Below, in pieces: positions 1 through 9,867 of a stretch of DNA of 25,572 bases (position 1 is its first letter; each line of letters starts with the position of its first letter). The stretch is taken from NCBI RefSeq assembly GCF_000485595.1, contig NW_014577064.1, positions 444,375-469,946 on the forward strand, in the 5' to 3' direction. Below the pieces are notes generated by a model. That model was not told the origin of the DNA, did no database searches, and was given only the letters and a program-made list of their open reading frames with translations. The stretch comes from Priapulus caudatus (lineage: Eukaryota > Priapulida > Priapulimorpha > Priapulimorphida > Priapulidae). Made by a program: the position numbers and the translations under genes.

Positions 1-46
1 TGCTTGCGTGCGTGTGCGTGTGTGTGTGTGCGTGCGTGCGTGAGCG
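1..46 (+). repeat. (GT)n/(GC)n microsatellite at window start
   Basis: Alternating GTGC/GTGT runs to about 43, so the window begins inside a simple repeat. Confidence 0.9.
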
Positions 47-479
47 CATAATGCGTAGTATTTATACTCGGCACGCTGTAACCTGATGTACGAGTTTCGC
101 GTGTTCTCGCGATTGCTAAATATAATTACTATACCCACATTCAATATCACGTTCCAAAGTGTTCGCGACCAACGACTTTCGTGCACGTGATTTGCGACAC
201 AGCTCTGTCCTTCACGTTTTCCGCCTATAAAGTGAATCCCGTTCATTCGATTTATCACTGCGAGCAGCTCTACACAGAAAAAAAGTAATATATCAGCGTG
301 TAAGACGGGAGTCTCTGAGCTCTGTAGGCGATAGGCAGTAAACGGATTATGTGTCTACATTTTCTTATCTGTAATATTCTCTGTGGCAAAATTCCCTCAT
401 GCTGCATGCGGATAGATGTAATAACAAAAACAGATGCGAGTATTGATTCACGATAATCTCATGATGATACCGACATAAT
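47..479. other. No gene seen
   Basis: Mixed-composition sequence without a recognisable ORF, RNA gene or repeat on either strand. Confidence 0.6.
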
Positions 480-481
480 TA

Positions 482-1020
482 CGGAAGAAAAAGAAGAAGA
501 CGAAGGAGAAGATAGATGGGGAAGAGGAGGAAGAAGCAGAAGTAGAAGAAGAAGAAGAAGAAGAAGATAGATGGGGAAGAGGAGGAAGAAGCAGAAGTAG
601 AAGAAGAAGAAGACGAAGGAGAAGATAGATGGGGAAGAGGAGGAAGAAGCAGAAGTAGAAGAAGAAGAAGAAGACGACGAAGAAGAAGAAGAAGAAGATA
701 GATGGGGAAGAGGAGAAAGAAGCAGAGGTAGAAGAAGAAGACGAGAAGAAGAACAAGAAGAAGAAGAAGAAGAAGAAGAAGAAGAAGAAGAAGACGAGAG
801 GAAGAAGAAGAAGAAGAAGAAGAAGAAGAAGAAGACGAGAAGAAGAAGAAAAAGAAGAAAAAGAAGAAGAAGAAGAAGAAGAAGAAGAAGAAGAAGAGGA
901 AGACGAGAAAAAAAGGAGAAGAATAATAAGAAGAAGAAATAATAATAAGAACAAACAAATAAGAAGAAAATGAATATCAAGAACAAAAACAAAACCAAGA
1001 GCAGGAACAAGACGACGAAA
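482..1020 (+). repeat. GAA-type purine tract with a higher-order unit
   Basis: About 540 bp of almost pure purine on the plus strand. A longer unit, starting GATAGATGGGGAAGAGGAG and continuing through a GCAGAAGTAGAAG stretch, recurs at 511, 566, 624 and 697. The rest is plain (GAA)n. Poly-Ser/Leu/Phe frames on the minus strand are repeat artefacts. Confidence 0.95.
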
Positions 1021-1138
1021 AGAGAAGAAAAATAAATGATAACTTGTTGGTAAAAATTACGGCATGGGCGATATGACGTTCAACTTATATCAGGAGTTAC
1101 AAGATTGCGTGGCACAGCTTTGCTGTTGATCCTGAGCG

Positions 1139-1273
1139 CTGCGCGTAGATGAGACGCGCAGTTCCGCGGGATATGCGAACGCGACAGCGGGGATGTTCAA
1201 GTATGAAGCGCTGTCCGCAATGGAGACGTGCGCCAAATTCGAGGCCCGGCGCACGTCTCCACAGCGGTCAGCG
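1139..1273. repeat. Two successive GC-rich hairpins
   Basis: The first pairs CTGCGCGT (1139-1146) with ACGCGCAG (1154-1161). The second pairs 1209-1234 with 1248-1273: a 26-bp stem with three mismatches, 13-base loop, and a perfect core GGAGACGTGCGCC. The GC content stands out from the surroundings. Remnant of an inverted-repeat element or a structured transcript; undecided. Confidence 0.65.
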
Positions 1274-3052
1274 GATGGTCTGTAGTTTTAGAAGATAACA
1301 ATGAAGACTTTGTTCTAAATAAGAACTATCGGCGGCAAAATAAGAGCAATATATACACCATTGAATTTCTTGACTAGTATGTCAAAGGGCTTGTTGGGGG
1401 TCCATTATGCAGAGCTTCCAATTGAAATGGCCCATGAAATTGTCAAGTGGAATTGTGTTTTTCGGAACCCCAAAGAAAATGTCTCCCTCTTACATGCACC
1501 CCCTCCCTGATCAATCACGCATTCAGGCGTAAACAATAACAGAGATGAAATTGTGTTGAGTTTGTAGCTCTTGACGCACGTGCATTGACGTACAAGACCG
1601 TTGAAAGCACAGGCACTTGGAACGTATCAATAAAAATAAATATTCACAACATTTTTCACAAAGATTGACCGCGTGTGTGTAAAATATGTGAACGTATGTG
1701 AAACATATACGGTTAGTACTTACTGTGACATATCGGTGACTAACTGACACCACTAAATTGGTAAAATGTTCCATGCACCTTAAGAAATTCCGAGAAATTC
1801 CGAGGTTATCATCGCAGAACTCCCTAACACCGCCTATCCTCATGTCACAAAGCTATATGTAAACAAACTCGCGTGTTGCGAGGTGCCTGCCTCCGATATC
1901 CATTTCGAGGCCCGCTAAGCCAAGCATATAGCGCGCGGGCAAGACGTCACACACACAGCTACGTTCATTGGCTATTAACAATCGAGTAGCGCGGTTAGTG
2001 ATTTCCGAATTATTTAATTTTAAGAAAAACTTTAATGTTCAATGAATGACGTACTTGTTCGCTTCCGAAAGCGGGTAAAAATGCCGAATTTTTCCACGTC
2101 GATGCGAAATGCATCGGCCGGCCATTTCATTATTTACGAAAAGTAAACAGGCTGGCGAGAGACAGTAGCTACAGGAACTGGTGACGTCGGTGACGCCCCA
2201 TTCATGTCCATCAACAAAAAAGGAAGAGCTTATTCTGATTACGGAGATGCAAAAATGCAACAGAAGGACGTAGCGCAGTGCACTAAACAACGTGTTATTT
2301 TCGTATTTGTGCCAAACTCTATCGTAGGAAACCGTTCTAGCCTAGCAGAATGCCCTAGTTCCTGAGATCGGCAATTTGGTGCTGTAATGGGTCCTACCTT
2401 TCAACGGGTGCGGCGTAGGCTGTGATTGGAAGACACAAAGTGTCAATCCTCGGCGCGCCTCGGCATCATGGCCTTGATGGCCACATCACGTCCAGATGTT
2501 GGCATGATTGCATTACACCTGAATGGAATAATGAAACACAACAAAACAACAATGAAGTCGGAGCAACAATGAAGTCGGTTTATTAGTATATTTCGGTTAG
2601 TTAGTCTGGAAGCGCTGCGATACTATACTGTGATACTATATGCTTAGATGAAATAGTTGTTGTCGTTTTCTAACTTTATGTAAATGTTCTAAATTCACTT
2701 TCCAACGATCGTTCACGGTTATTTGTACGACGAGAGAGATGTGTGAACGCAGTGTTTGACTGGTGTCTCTCCACTCGTAGAAATGAGTTTTTCATCAATA
2801 TCGTTGAGTAGGCATATATTTATACCTCCAGCGCATGTAAACACAATAATTTAATTAAATGTCTCTGCTGGTTAGTTATAGACAAGCTTTGCAATCTCAT
2901 TTAAACTCGGCCGTATAGCATATGTAACTGTACACAACGACGCAGTGATATCGCGTTTAAATACAATTTACTTACCATATCTATCACCTTATATGTTTGC
3001 GCACCCACGCATGCGTACGTATGCAATAGAAATTCAGAGATCCAAATTCAGA
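1274..3052. other. Intergenic sequence, no supported gene
   Basis: ORFs of 83 and 106 codons on the minus strand show no recognisable domain and are not conserved-looking. Small features only: a TTCGAGGCCCG word at about 1905 shared with the hairpin loop at 1239, and a 17-bp tandem duplication (CAACAATGAAGTCGG) near 2547-2579. Confidence 0.6.
1323..1349 (+). repeat. Fragment related to the dispersed repeat
   Basis: GAACTATCGGCGGCAAAATA matches only the first block of copies A and B. It may be a truncated copy or chance. Confidence 0.3.
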
Positions 3053-3121
3053 GAGTTTATCTCTAAAACTTTAACGCTGAGTGTTTATCTCTAAGACTTT
3101 AACTTTGCGAGTTTATCTCTA
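3053..3121 (+). repeat. Short tandem repeat, about 2.6 units of 26-30 bp
   Basis: GAGTTTATCTCTAAAACTTT recurs with small changes at 3053, 3079 and 3109. A duplicated AAATTCAGAGA stands just before it. Confidence 0.75.
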
Positions 3122-4427
3122 TAAAAGAAAAGAAATCACGTTAAAATCTCTAGACTAGCTCTGAGCTTAATTGCTCTTGGAGATCGAGATGTATTCGAAA
3201 TCCGTTCATCCGGCTACCGCCAACTGCTCTTGTAAGCGTGAGGAACAGCGTGTTGTGACGGAATTTGTGTGGGTGGGAATGAACGGAAGGTGTTCGCCCA
3301 AATGGGCTCTTTTCTTATGTCGAGTTATTGAATCCCTTTCACACTCGTGTCTTTGAACATGCAGGCATGAAGATAATAATTTAGTTATCTGTTAGGCGAT
3401 GGATAAAGGCCTTGCACATCCGCTCACGTTCATGCTAGTTAGCAGAGAAAACTCGATGATAAGGCTGAACTGCCCATCACTAACAGCCTCAGCGGTGTCG
3501 CCATTTAGCTACCAAATGCTTTTGGCCAGCCTTGCGTAGCGTCTGCGCATACGAGTTACACATAAACGGCAGTGAATGCATAAGAATTTATATGCGTGAT
3601 GGAGAACCATGCAACCTCTATTATTATAGAGGGAATCTTCTATTATTTATACCAGCGGAAGGAGACCATTTGCAAGGGGTAAAATCACCATAATGAATTA
3701 ATGTTGTCCGTGCGCGTATAACGCGCATGCAGGATTGGCTGTATATGTTTAAAAAAATCCCACAAACCTTCATAAATTGGATGTCTACAAAGGTCAGATG
3801 CCATTAGAATAAAAGAGTATTATTCGTGTTTCTAGTAGAGCTGCACCACATTTTTAGCTCAGATATAGAGTTATTCCATATCCTTATTTGTGGCAGCTGC
3901 AAAGGCTATCAGTTTCTATTTTTTCAATGACTAAATAAATTTTTTCTGGATATTATACTCGATCATAGACATCAGAACATCTGTGCATTTTCCGCATCGA
4001 TCGTAATTGCACTGAATCGATGATTCCCGACATTTTTGTCTCGGGGTCTTCATGATATCTTGATAGATTTTTTGAGATTTTTTGTATTTTGAGATCGTTT
4101 CCTGTCGGCCGTACACTCATTTTGACGAAACAAAAATTCTTCACTATTATCAGGAGCCTTTGGGTAAGCGCGTCAGCGCAGCGAACACCAAACGAAGGAC
4201 TCGTGTGCATAGCCATTCCCAGAAGGGGTGGGGGCAATTATTATACCGGAACCAGTCAGGTCGTTGTTCGGTATGCGCAGCAGTAAATTGAATAAGAATG
4301 GTTGAGATTGTTGTGCTAGTAGTAGTAGAAGTTGTAGTAAGCGACGGCGAGAAAGAGAAATTGAGAGAGAGGGAGAGAGATACAGCGTATGCACGAGCGT
4401 GCATCTGCAAAAAATCAAAAACACACA
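3122..4427. other. Intergenic sequence, no supported gene
   Basis: Only short ORFs (up to about 94 codons) overlap here in conflicting frames. No element or RNA gene is seen. Confidence 0.6.
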
Positions 4428-4440
4428 AACGCGCGCGCAC

Positions 4441-4499
<59 letters not shown>

Positions 4500-4525
4500 T
4501 TCTCATACATACATGAACGCGCGCG

Positions 4526-4587
<62 letters not shown>
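4428..4587 (+). repeat. Duplicated (CG)n-(CA)n microsatellite
   Basis: ACGCGCGCGCACGC followed by a long CA run occurs twice (from 4429 and from 4515), joined by TAATTCTCATACATACATGA. The alternating purine-pyrimidine sequence could adopt Z-DNA. Cys-Val and Thr-His frames are repeat artefacts. Confidence 0.95.
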
Positions 4588-4588
<1 letters not shown>

Positions 4589-4715
4589 GCAGGCAAAGAG
4601 ACAAATCCACGTACACTGGCACGAAAAGATATAGTTGCACTCTATTATATTAGTGAGAGCTAGTGTGCAACAGTCGCGCCGCGAGATCAATGGCTGCCGG
4701 TAATGCAATGGTAGG

Positions 4716-4842
4716 AAACTATCGGCGATAACAGGTGAAAGAGAGTAGGCCTATAGTATAGAAACATTAAGAATTTTGTACTAAGTAAATAGATTTCGTA
4801 TTTAGTTAGCATTATATTTTATTGAAACGCTTCAAGTGCCTG
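4716..4842 (+). repeat. Dispersed repeat, copy A
   Basis: Begins AACTATCGGCGATAACAGG, contains GAAAGAGAGTA and a TAAGTAAATA-like centre, and ends TTTTATTGAAACGCTTCAAG then TGCCTG. Copy B lies at 7222-7329. The 374 bp to the following repeat zone and up to 5669 otherwise show nothing. Confidence 0.7.
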
Positions 4843-5670
4843 TGGTCTACTCGATACAGTGCATGCATGTCTTATTTACGAACACTGTAAATCAGTAAAT
4901 GTCGTCTTATTAACTCTATATATAGGCTTATATTTCAGTTCGTTATCATAGCATAATAGTTTAGCAACACAAAACAGAGAAGATTATTGTAGTTACCGTA
5001 TCGTTGACTCTGGTATTCTACATCTACCGTCACACTGACTCGTTTACGCACACATACAAACCGCCATAACGCACAATGCGCTATAAGTATAAGCTTTTAT
5101 AACTGCTTGCACACGAACTCATCCAAAAACGAACCTAAAATCGTCCAATTCCTATCACATGCGAGCCGTACACTCGGAGTGATTCGGATTTTGCTGAGTT
5201 ACTGAGTTAGAGGTCAGGGTTAGAGGGGGTCATAGTTACGGAGTATCAAGTGATTCGGTAAGTTGATGGCCGAACTGCATGAGATTTGAGAGTTGAATTC
5301 AACAAGCCTCCAACACATGCAAAGCAAGGGTTACGGCACCCTTACGGGCTTATATATACCGCTCGCTCGTTACGTAATCCGCAATGTATGTTGATTAAAA
5401 TTAATACACACCGAATGCCTTCAATTATGCACAATATTAATAAATTTGCACAAACAAATATATCGCGTGTTGACTCCAACATGGTGGTTGCAGGCGCGCA
5501 AATCCATTTTGAAATGTGGGGGGAACACCAGTAGCTTGCACGCGAAGGGGGGGGGTGTACATTGTACACATTGTACATGATAAATACAAAATAATATTTA
5601 TCATGTACAATGTATTTTCTCATGTATTTATTTTTCGTGCTATGGATTTCTTTTATTTTTCTCTACTTAG

Positions 5671-5890
5671 TATACTCTCTCTCTCTCGCTCTCCCTCGCC
5701 TCTCCACTCCGCTCGTCTCTCTCTATTGCTCTCTCATCCTCTCTTCTTTCTCAATCTTCCCGCGCAGTGGCGCTCCCTAACCCCAACATGCGTTCCCCTC
5801 CCGCTCCCCGCCTCCTTTTCTCCTGTCTCATCCTCTCCCGTCTCCCGTCCCCCCTTCTCCCGTACCCTCCCCCCTGTACACCTCTCACCT
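5671..5890 (+). repeat. C/T-rich low-complexity stretch
   Basis: Imperfect CTCTCTC and CCCTCC sequence. The plus-strand ORF across it is compositional. Just before it, TACATTGTACACATTGTACA and ATCATGTACAATGTA form short local inverted repeats (5558-5612). Confidence 0.75.
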
Positions 5891-6096
5891 ACAACTCTGA
5901 AAGATTGTAACACATCACTGTAAAAAAGCGCGTCAGGGTTTTATATTAGGTGCCGTCTTTCATAAGTTATGGTTGCTTATTTCCATAAACTTTTAATCCA
6001 AGCATGAGCACTTTAAGCACTTTTTTGGTAAATATGGAACGCAAACTCAAATAGCGGTCACCACTAGATGAGTCTATATATATAACCGCGTCAGTA

Positions 6097-6304
6097 AAAC
6101 GCGCGCACACACGCGCGCGCGCGTATACACGTAGGCACACACGTTCACACGCAAGTACATAATATACACGCACACACCGTGACACACTTACATACACGCA
6201 CACACACACACACACGCACACACGCGCTCAGACACACACTCGCACGCAAAACACACGCGCGGCGCATGCATGCGCGCACACTCGCACGCACGTACGCACG
6301 TACA
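6097..6304 (+). repeat. CA/CG-rich alternating purine-pyrimidine stretch
   Basis: Interrupted CACACA and CGCGCG runs of Z-DNA-type sequence, with no gene. Confidence 0.9.
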
Positions 6305-6511
6305 AAAATTCATTCATCATGATAATTAAATAAAATAAAAATTTTTTCCCCCCCCCTATGCAGAATAACAGTACTTATCTGTAGATGAACTTGTAAGAGA
6401 TCGGTTCGGAAATTGATGCCCCCAGTATTCTTCATAGCCTGAAAACACAAAAATAAAAATGATAAAATTTATAAATTACCTTATGTATTATTATATAAAT
6501 ATACATACAAA

Positions 6512-6541
6512 CAGGAGTCTATCAATATTGATAGACTCCTG
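6512..6541. repeat. Perfect 30-bp palindrome, CAGGAGTCTATCAAT arm
   Basis: Fifteen bases are followed at once by their exact complement with no loop. The right outer flank extends the end to ATCAGGAGT. It stands in AT-rich intergenic sequence just before the GA tract. Confidence 0.9.
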
Positions 6542-6598
6542 ATACAAATATAAATATATGCGGTTAGCGAAGGAGAGAGGTGGGGTGGTAAGAGTGAC

Positions 6599-6601
6599 AG
6601 A

Positions 6602-6645
<44 letters not shown>

Positions 6646-6689
6646 AGAGAGAGAGAAGAGAGAGAGAGAGCAGAGAGAGACGAGAGAGG

Positions 6690-6725
<36 letters not shown>

Positions 6726-6729
6726 AGAG

Positions 6730-6788
<59 letters not shown>

Positions 6789-6838
6789 GAGAGAGAGGGA
6801 GACCAAGAGAGAGAGGAGAGAGAGAGAGAGAGAGTGGG
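6599..6838 (+). repeat. (GA)n purine tract, 240 bp
   Basis: Nearly pure GAGAGA with AAGA interruptions. Mirror-symmetric purine tracts of this kind can form triplex DNA. Arg-Glu and Leu-Ser frames here are artefacts. Confidence 0.95.
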
Positions 6839-7008
6839 AAGGAGAAAAAGATGGAAAAAAGTAGAGAGCAATTAAGAGCGAGAGAGAAAGATTTTAAACT
6901 CGGCAGTTTTTGCCGTATATATCCTTACATAGGGAAAGCTGTACTGCTTACATAAATAAATTTAATTTATTTAGCGACGTATTTAGGATCAGCGCCCGCT
7001 CGTGTGTC

Positions 7009-7063
7009 GGGTGTGCGTGCACGAGTCAGCGCGCGCGCGTGCGTGCGTGCGTGCGTGTACACG
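7009..7063 (+). repeat. GTGC/GC microsatellite
   Basis: GCGCGCGCGTGCGTGCGTGC-type alternating sequence upstream of dispersed repeat copy B. Confidence 0.85.
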
Positions 7064-7221
7064 ACTTCGCGGCGGTAGCAGTACAGAGCGAGATCGCGCG
7101 CCAGCACCAGCCACACTTACTGCCACCTGCGTGGCACTCTCCTATGAACTCTCGGATGATCAGTTATTAACCTCAAGATTATTCTTAATTACTCGTCCTA
7201 AGGGGTGAACGGCATTTACAA

Positions 7222-7329
7222 GAAATTATCGGCAATAATAAGCGAAAGAGAGTAAATTATGACTTTGGTAGTAAATATGTTCCGTGTTTATTTACCATGT
7301 TTTTTTATTGAAACGTTCCAAGTGCCTGC
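7222..7329 (+). repeat. Dispersed repeat, copy B
   Basis: Same order of blocks as copy A: AATTATCGGCAATAATAAGC, GAAAGAGAGTA, then TTTTATTGAAACGTTCCAAG and TGCCTG. About 20 bp shorter. Like copy A, it follows a CG/CA-rich microsatellite by 130-160 bp. Confidence 0.7.
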
Positions 7330-9230
7330 ATGTGCGCGTAACCACCATTAAATCGCATAATAAAGTAATGATAAAAAAATTAAAAATAATAAAATAATGT
7401 GTAGCTTTCTTATAATCGACAGTAATAAATTGTCAATAATGTTATTGTCGTAATAAATACAAAATGTCATGCAAGCACGAGGAGACAAGCGGTCTTAGCA
7501 ATTAGGAATGTCATGAGATCGGAACGCAACTTGAGCTTGAAATGAAATGACAATGATTTACGAATTAATCAAGCTTTTTGCATCATTTTTCTAAGCCAGC
7601 ACAAATCTCTATCTCGTTTTACGTAAAAAATCAGGAATTAACCCCATTGAAAATGTTAGTAAATCACAACCGAGTAAAGTTACTACTGGGGAAATACGGC
7701 CTTACAACGCCACCTGGTGGCCGTGTCGATCTCACCTTTCACCTATATCGTCAATTTTATTGATAAGTATAGCAATTGTACAGATATGAAGTACAATACT
7801 GTGGTGCGGTCGCACCCCCATTTTTTTCCAGTTTACCCCGGGAATTGGATATTTAGCCGGCAAGTCAATTCGTTACGCAAATGTTAGCGTAGGGCCAATA
7901 TTTTCGCGTGTTTATGCATAAAGCTTTTGTATCGCCCGTATAAAACTGCGGGTCCTGGACCCCGACCGCGAGGGACTTCACGTTCGTCATGTTCGCCCTC
8001 ATTACTTCACAGAAAATTTTAATTTGAAGCTCTTTTTGAAAAGCTTGAGACGGGCCTGATATTGTGTGAACAATAGCATCGAGGCACAAATAACGCGCAG
8101 GCGTTCTGAGGTTATATATGCTTCTCACGGGTATCTACAGATTGCAGTCTCATAACGATGCAAGTCCGTAGGTATAATGATGTAATATTTTTTAAATGTA
8201 TGAAAGTTGACGATATATGGCATATAATTTCAGATTCATCAATGTGCAAAAGTTTAGTTTGCATTTAATAATGATAGACATGCCGAAATATTTTCGCTTA
8301 ATTACTAATTAGACACATAATGATTAAATCTTTTTTCTTGTTTTGTCGCATTTCTATTATATTTGCTCCGTTATTATTAGCTCCGATAATCCACCACCAA
8401 CTACTTGTATTAACAGAACCAAAAATAATTCATTTAATATAAAAGATGGAAACTGTACCTTTTAATTTAACATATTACCATAATCTTATTAGCAGTTAGA
8501 TTACTAGAATTATGCCAATGAACATTCCCCTTAAGTATAATCACATATTCTACAAACTAAGCAACATGGTATGTTCTAAAACGCGTAATAATTAAAGCAG
8601 GTTACAAAGAACATAAATGGTGGTACGTATCAATTACTGCATTGCAGCTGAAAAACTACTGTTTAATGTAGCAGAAACAATCGGGAACACATTTAAAATA
8701 GACTATTGTCAATAAAATTTCTGGCATGCAGAATTACATACCCACAGCATAGATGTGTATCAGAATCGAAAAGTTATGGCAATTTTGGTTGATCAATTCT
8801 GTGATGGTCAAGTAAATACGAAATTGATGTTTACACTTCTCACACCAGGCTAGCTGTTACGTTCAACTTTACTAACTATGTGATAATTACACATATATAC
8901 TACTCTTTTAATACACTATGGAACAAAATATATCGTCTTAATGAGTATCAGGCACAGACAGTGTACCTTGTATCGATAACTGCTACGTAAAGGTTGTATT
9001 ACTAAAATAATTTCCCATTTTACAGCAGTTGAGCTGGAAGAAACAACACAGATCTCTTAAAATCACTCACTAGATCAAAATGTCAAAATCAAAATACTAA
9101 CTTGTCTGGTGACTACATTATACAAACATCTATTAATTATATATTTTATTATTTTGGACATTTATAAATAATTAATTAATCATTACATTATAAAGACATT
9201 ACTTTGGCTGTTCGATATAATACAATAGAT
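7330..9230. other. AT-rich intergenic sequence, no supported gene
   Basis: A minus-strand ORF of 87 codons (7865-8128) lies in a less AT-rich island (7800-8150) and has normal amino-acid composition, but no motif I recognise. The rest (8150-9230) is AT-rich with no structure seen. Confidence 0.5.
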
Positions 9231-9746
9231 TAAATTTTAATTTGAAATACAACGGGAAATTAACACTGACAGGGAAGGAATACTGAGTTATCAACTGGCC
9301 GTCACGGATAACAAAATAAATACGAGCTTTTAAAGCTTAAATTCAAAACGAACACTATAACCAATAATAAATACGTATTTCTCTTTCTCTCTCTCTATTT
9401 CTATCGCTCTAACTAATACTGGTACTGATGATTGAGATCAAATATTTTGCATTAAAGAAAACCAACGGATGTATTACATATCGCAAGGTTGAAGTGCACC
9501 CTTACTTCAAGATGCAGCAGAAGCACCGAGATTGGTGTCACTGATCCATGCAAATACATTTTTGTGGAACAACATCAGGAAAAACTTACACGTGGAAACT
9601 GCAATTCTCCTCAAAATGAAAGTCGGGTGAAACTTGCCCTCATTGTTGCCATACCAAAGTATGCCATAATTTCTATCCCTCTGGTTTGGCAAAAAGGAAT
9701 AAATGGCGAGTTTGTTGTCATTGGTTTTTGCGCAGGTTTACGAACG
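9231..9746 (-). other. Probable GGCX 3' UTR with ATTAAA/AATAAA candidates
   Basis: Reading the minus strand from the TGA, the first ATTAAA-type hexamer is at 9241-9236 and the first AATAAA at 9150-9145. Nothing suggests an earlier poly(A) site. A 3' UTR of about 500-600 nt is inferred. A 91-codon ORF on the opposite strand here has no recognisable product. Confidence 0.4.
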
Positions 9747-9867
9747 TCAAACATCGGGCAATGATACTTCATCTGCCGCCCCATAGACATGACCGGTTGT
9801 GTTAAGCAGAGTTCGCATCGGCACCCCCGTTGTTATGGAAACGACTGCTTGCCCCAGCATGTAAACA
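9747..9867 (-). CDS. GGCX: GGCX terminal coding exon 15 (residues 723-762, TGA stop)
   Basis: The acceptor is TTTCAG. The exon encodes [21 protein letters not shown], comparable to the YVFRRSFLMTCISLRNLIL segment of human, and ends SLPDV followed by TGA at 9749-9747. It was found by extending past exon 14 in phase 2. Being short and variable, it is less certain than the catalytic exons. Confidence 0.82.

Noticed and set aside
448-1010. Poly-Ser/Leu/Phe membrane-like proteins on the minus strand
   Set aside because: Translation of the (GAA)n tract; three frames are open at once.
1221-1261. tRNA gene, because of a TTCGAGGC word like a T-loop
   Set aside because: No anticodon or D arm; the sequence folds as one long hairpin instead.
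4150-4708. Cys-Val and Thr-His repeat proteins
   Set aside because: Translation of CA/GT microsatellite in all frames.
6491-6875. Arg-Glu and Leu-Ser repeat proteins
   Set aside because: Translation of the (GA)n tract.
9489-9764. Plus-strand 91-codon ORF as a gene
   Set aside because: It lies antisense to the GGCX stop and 3' UTR and shows no domain or codon pattern.
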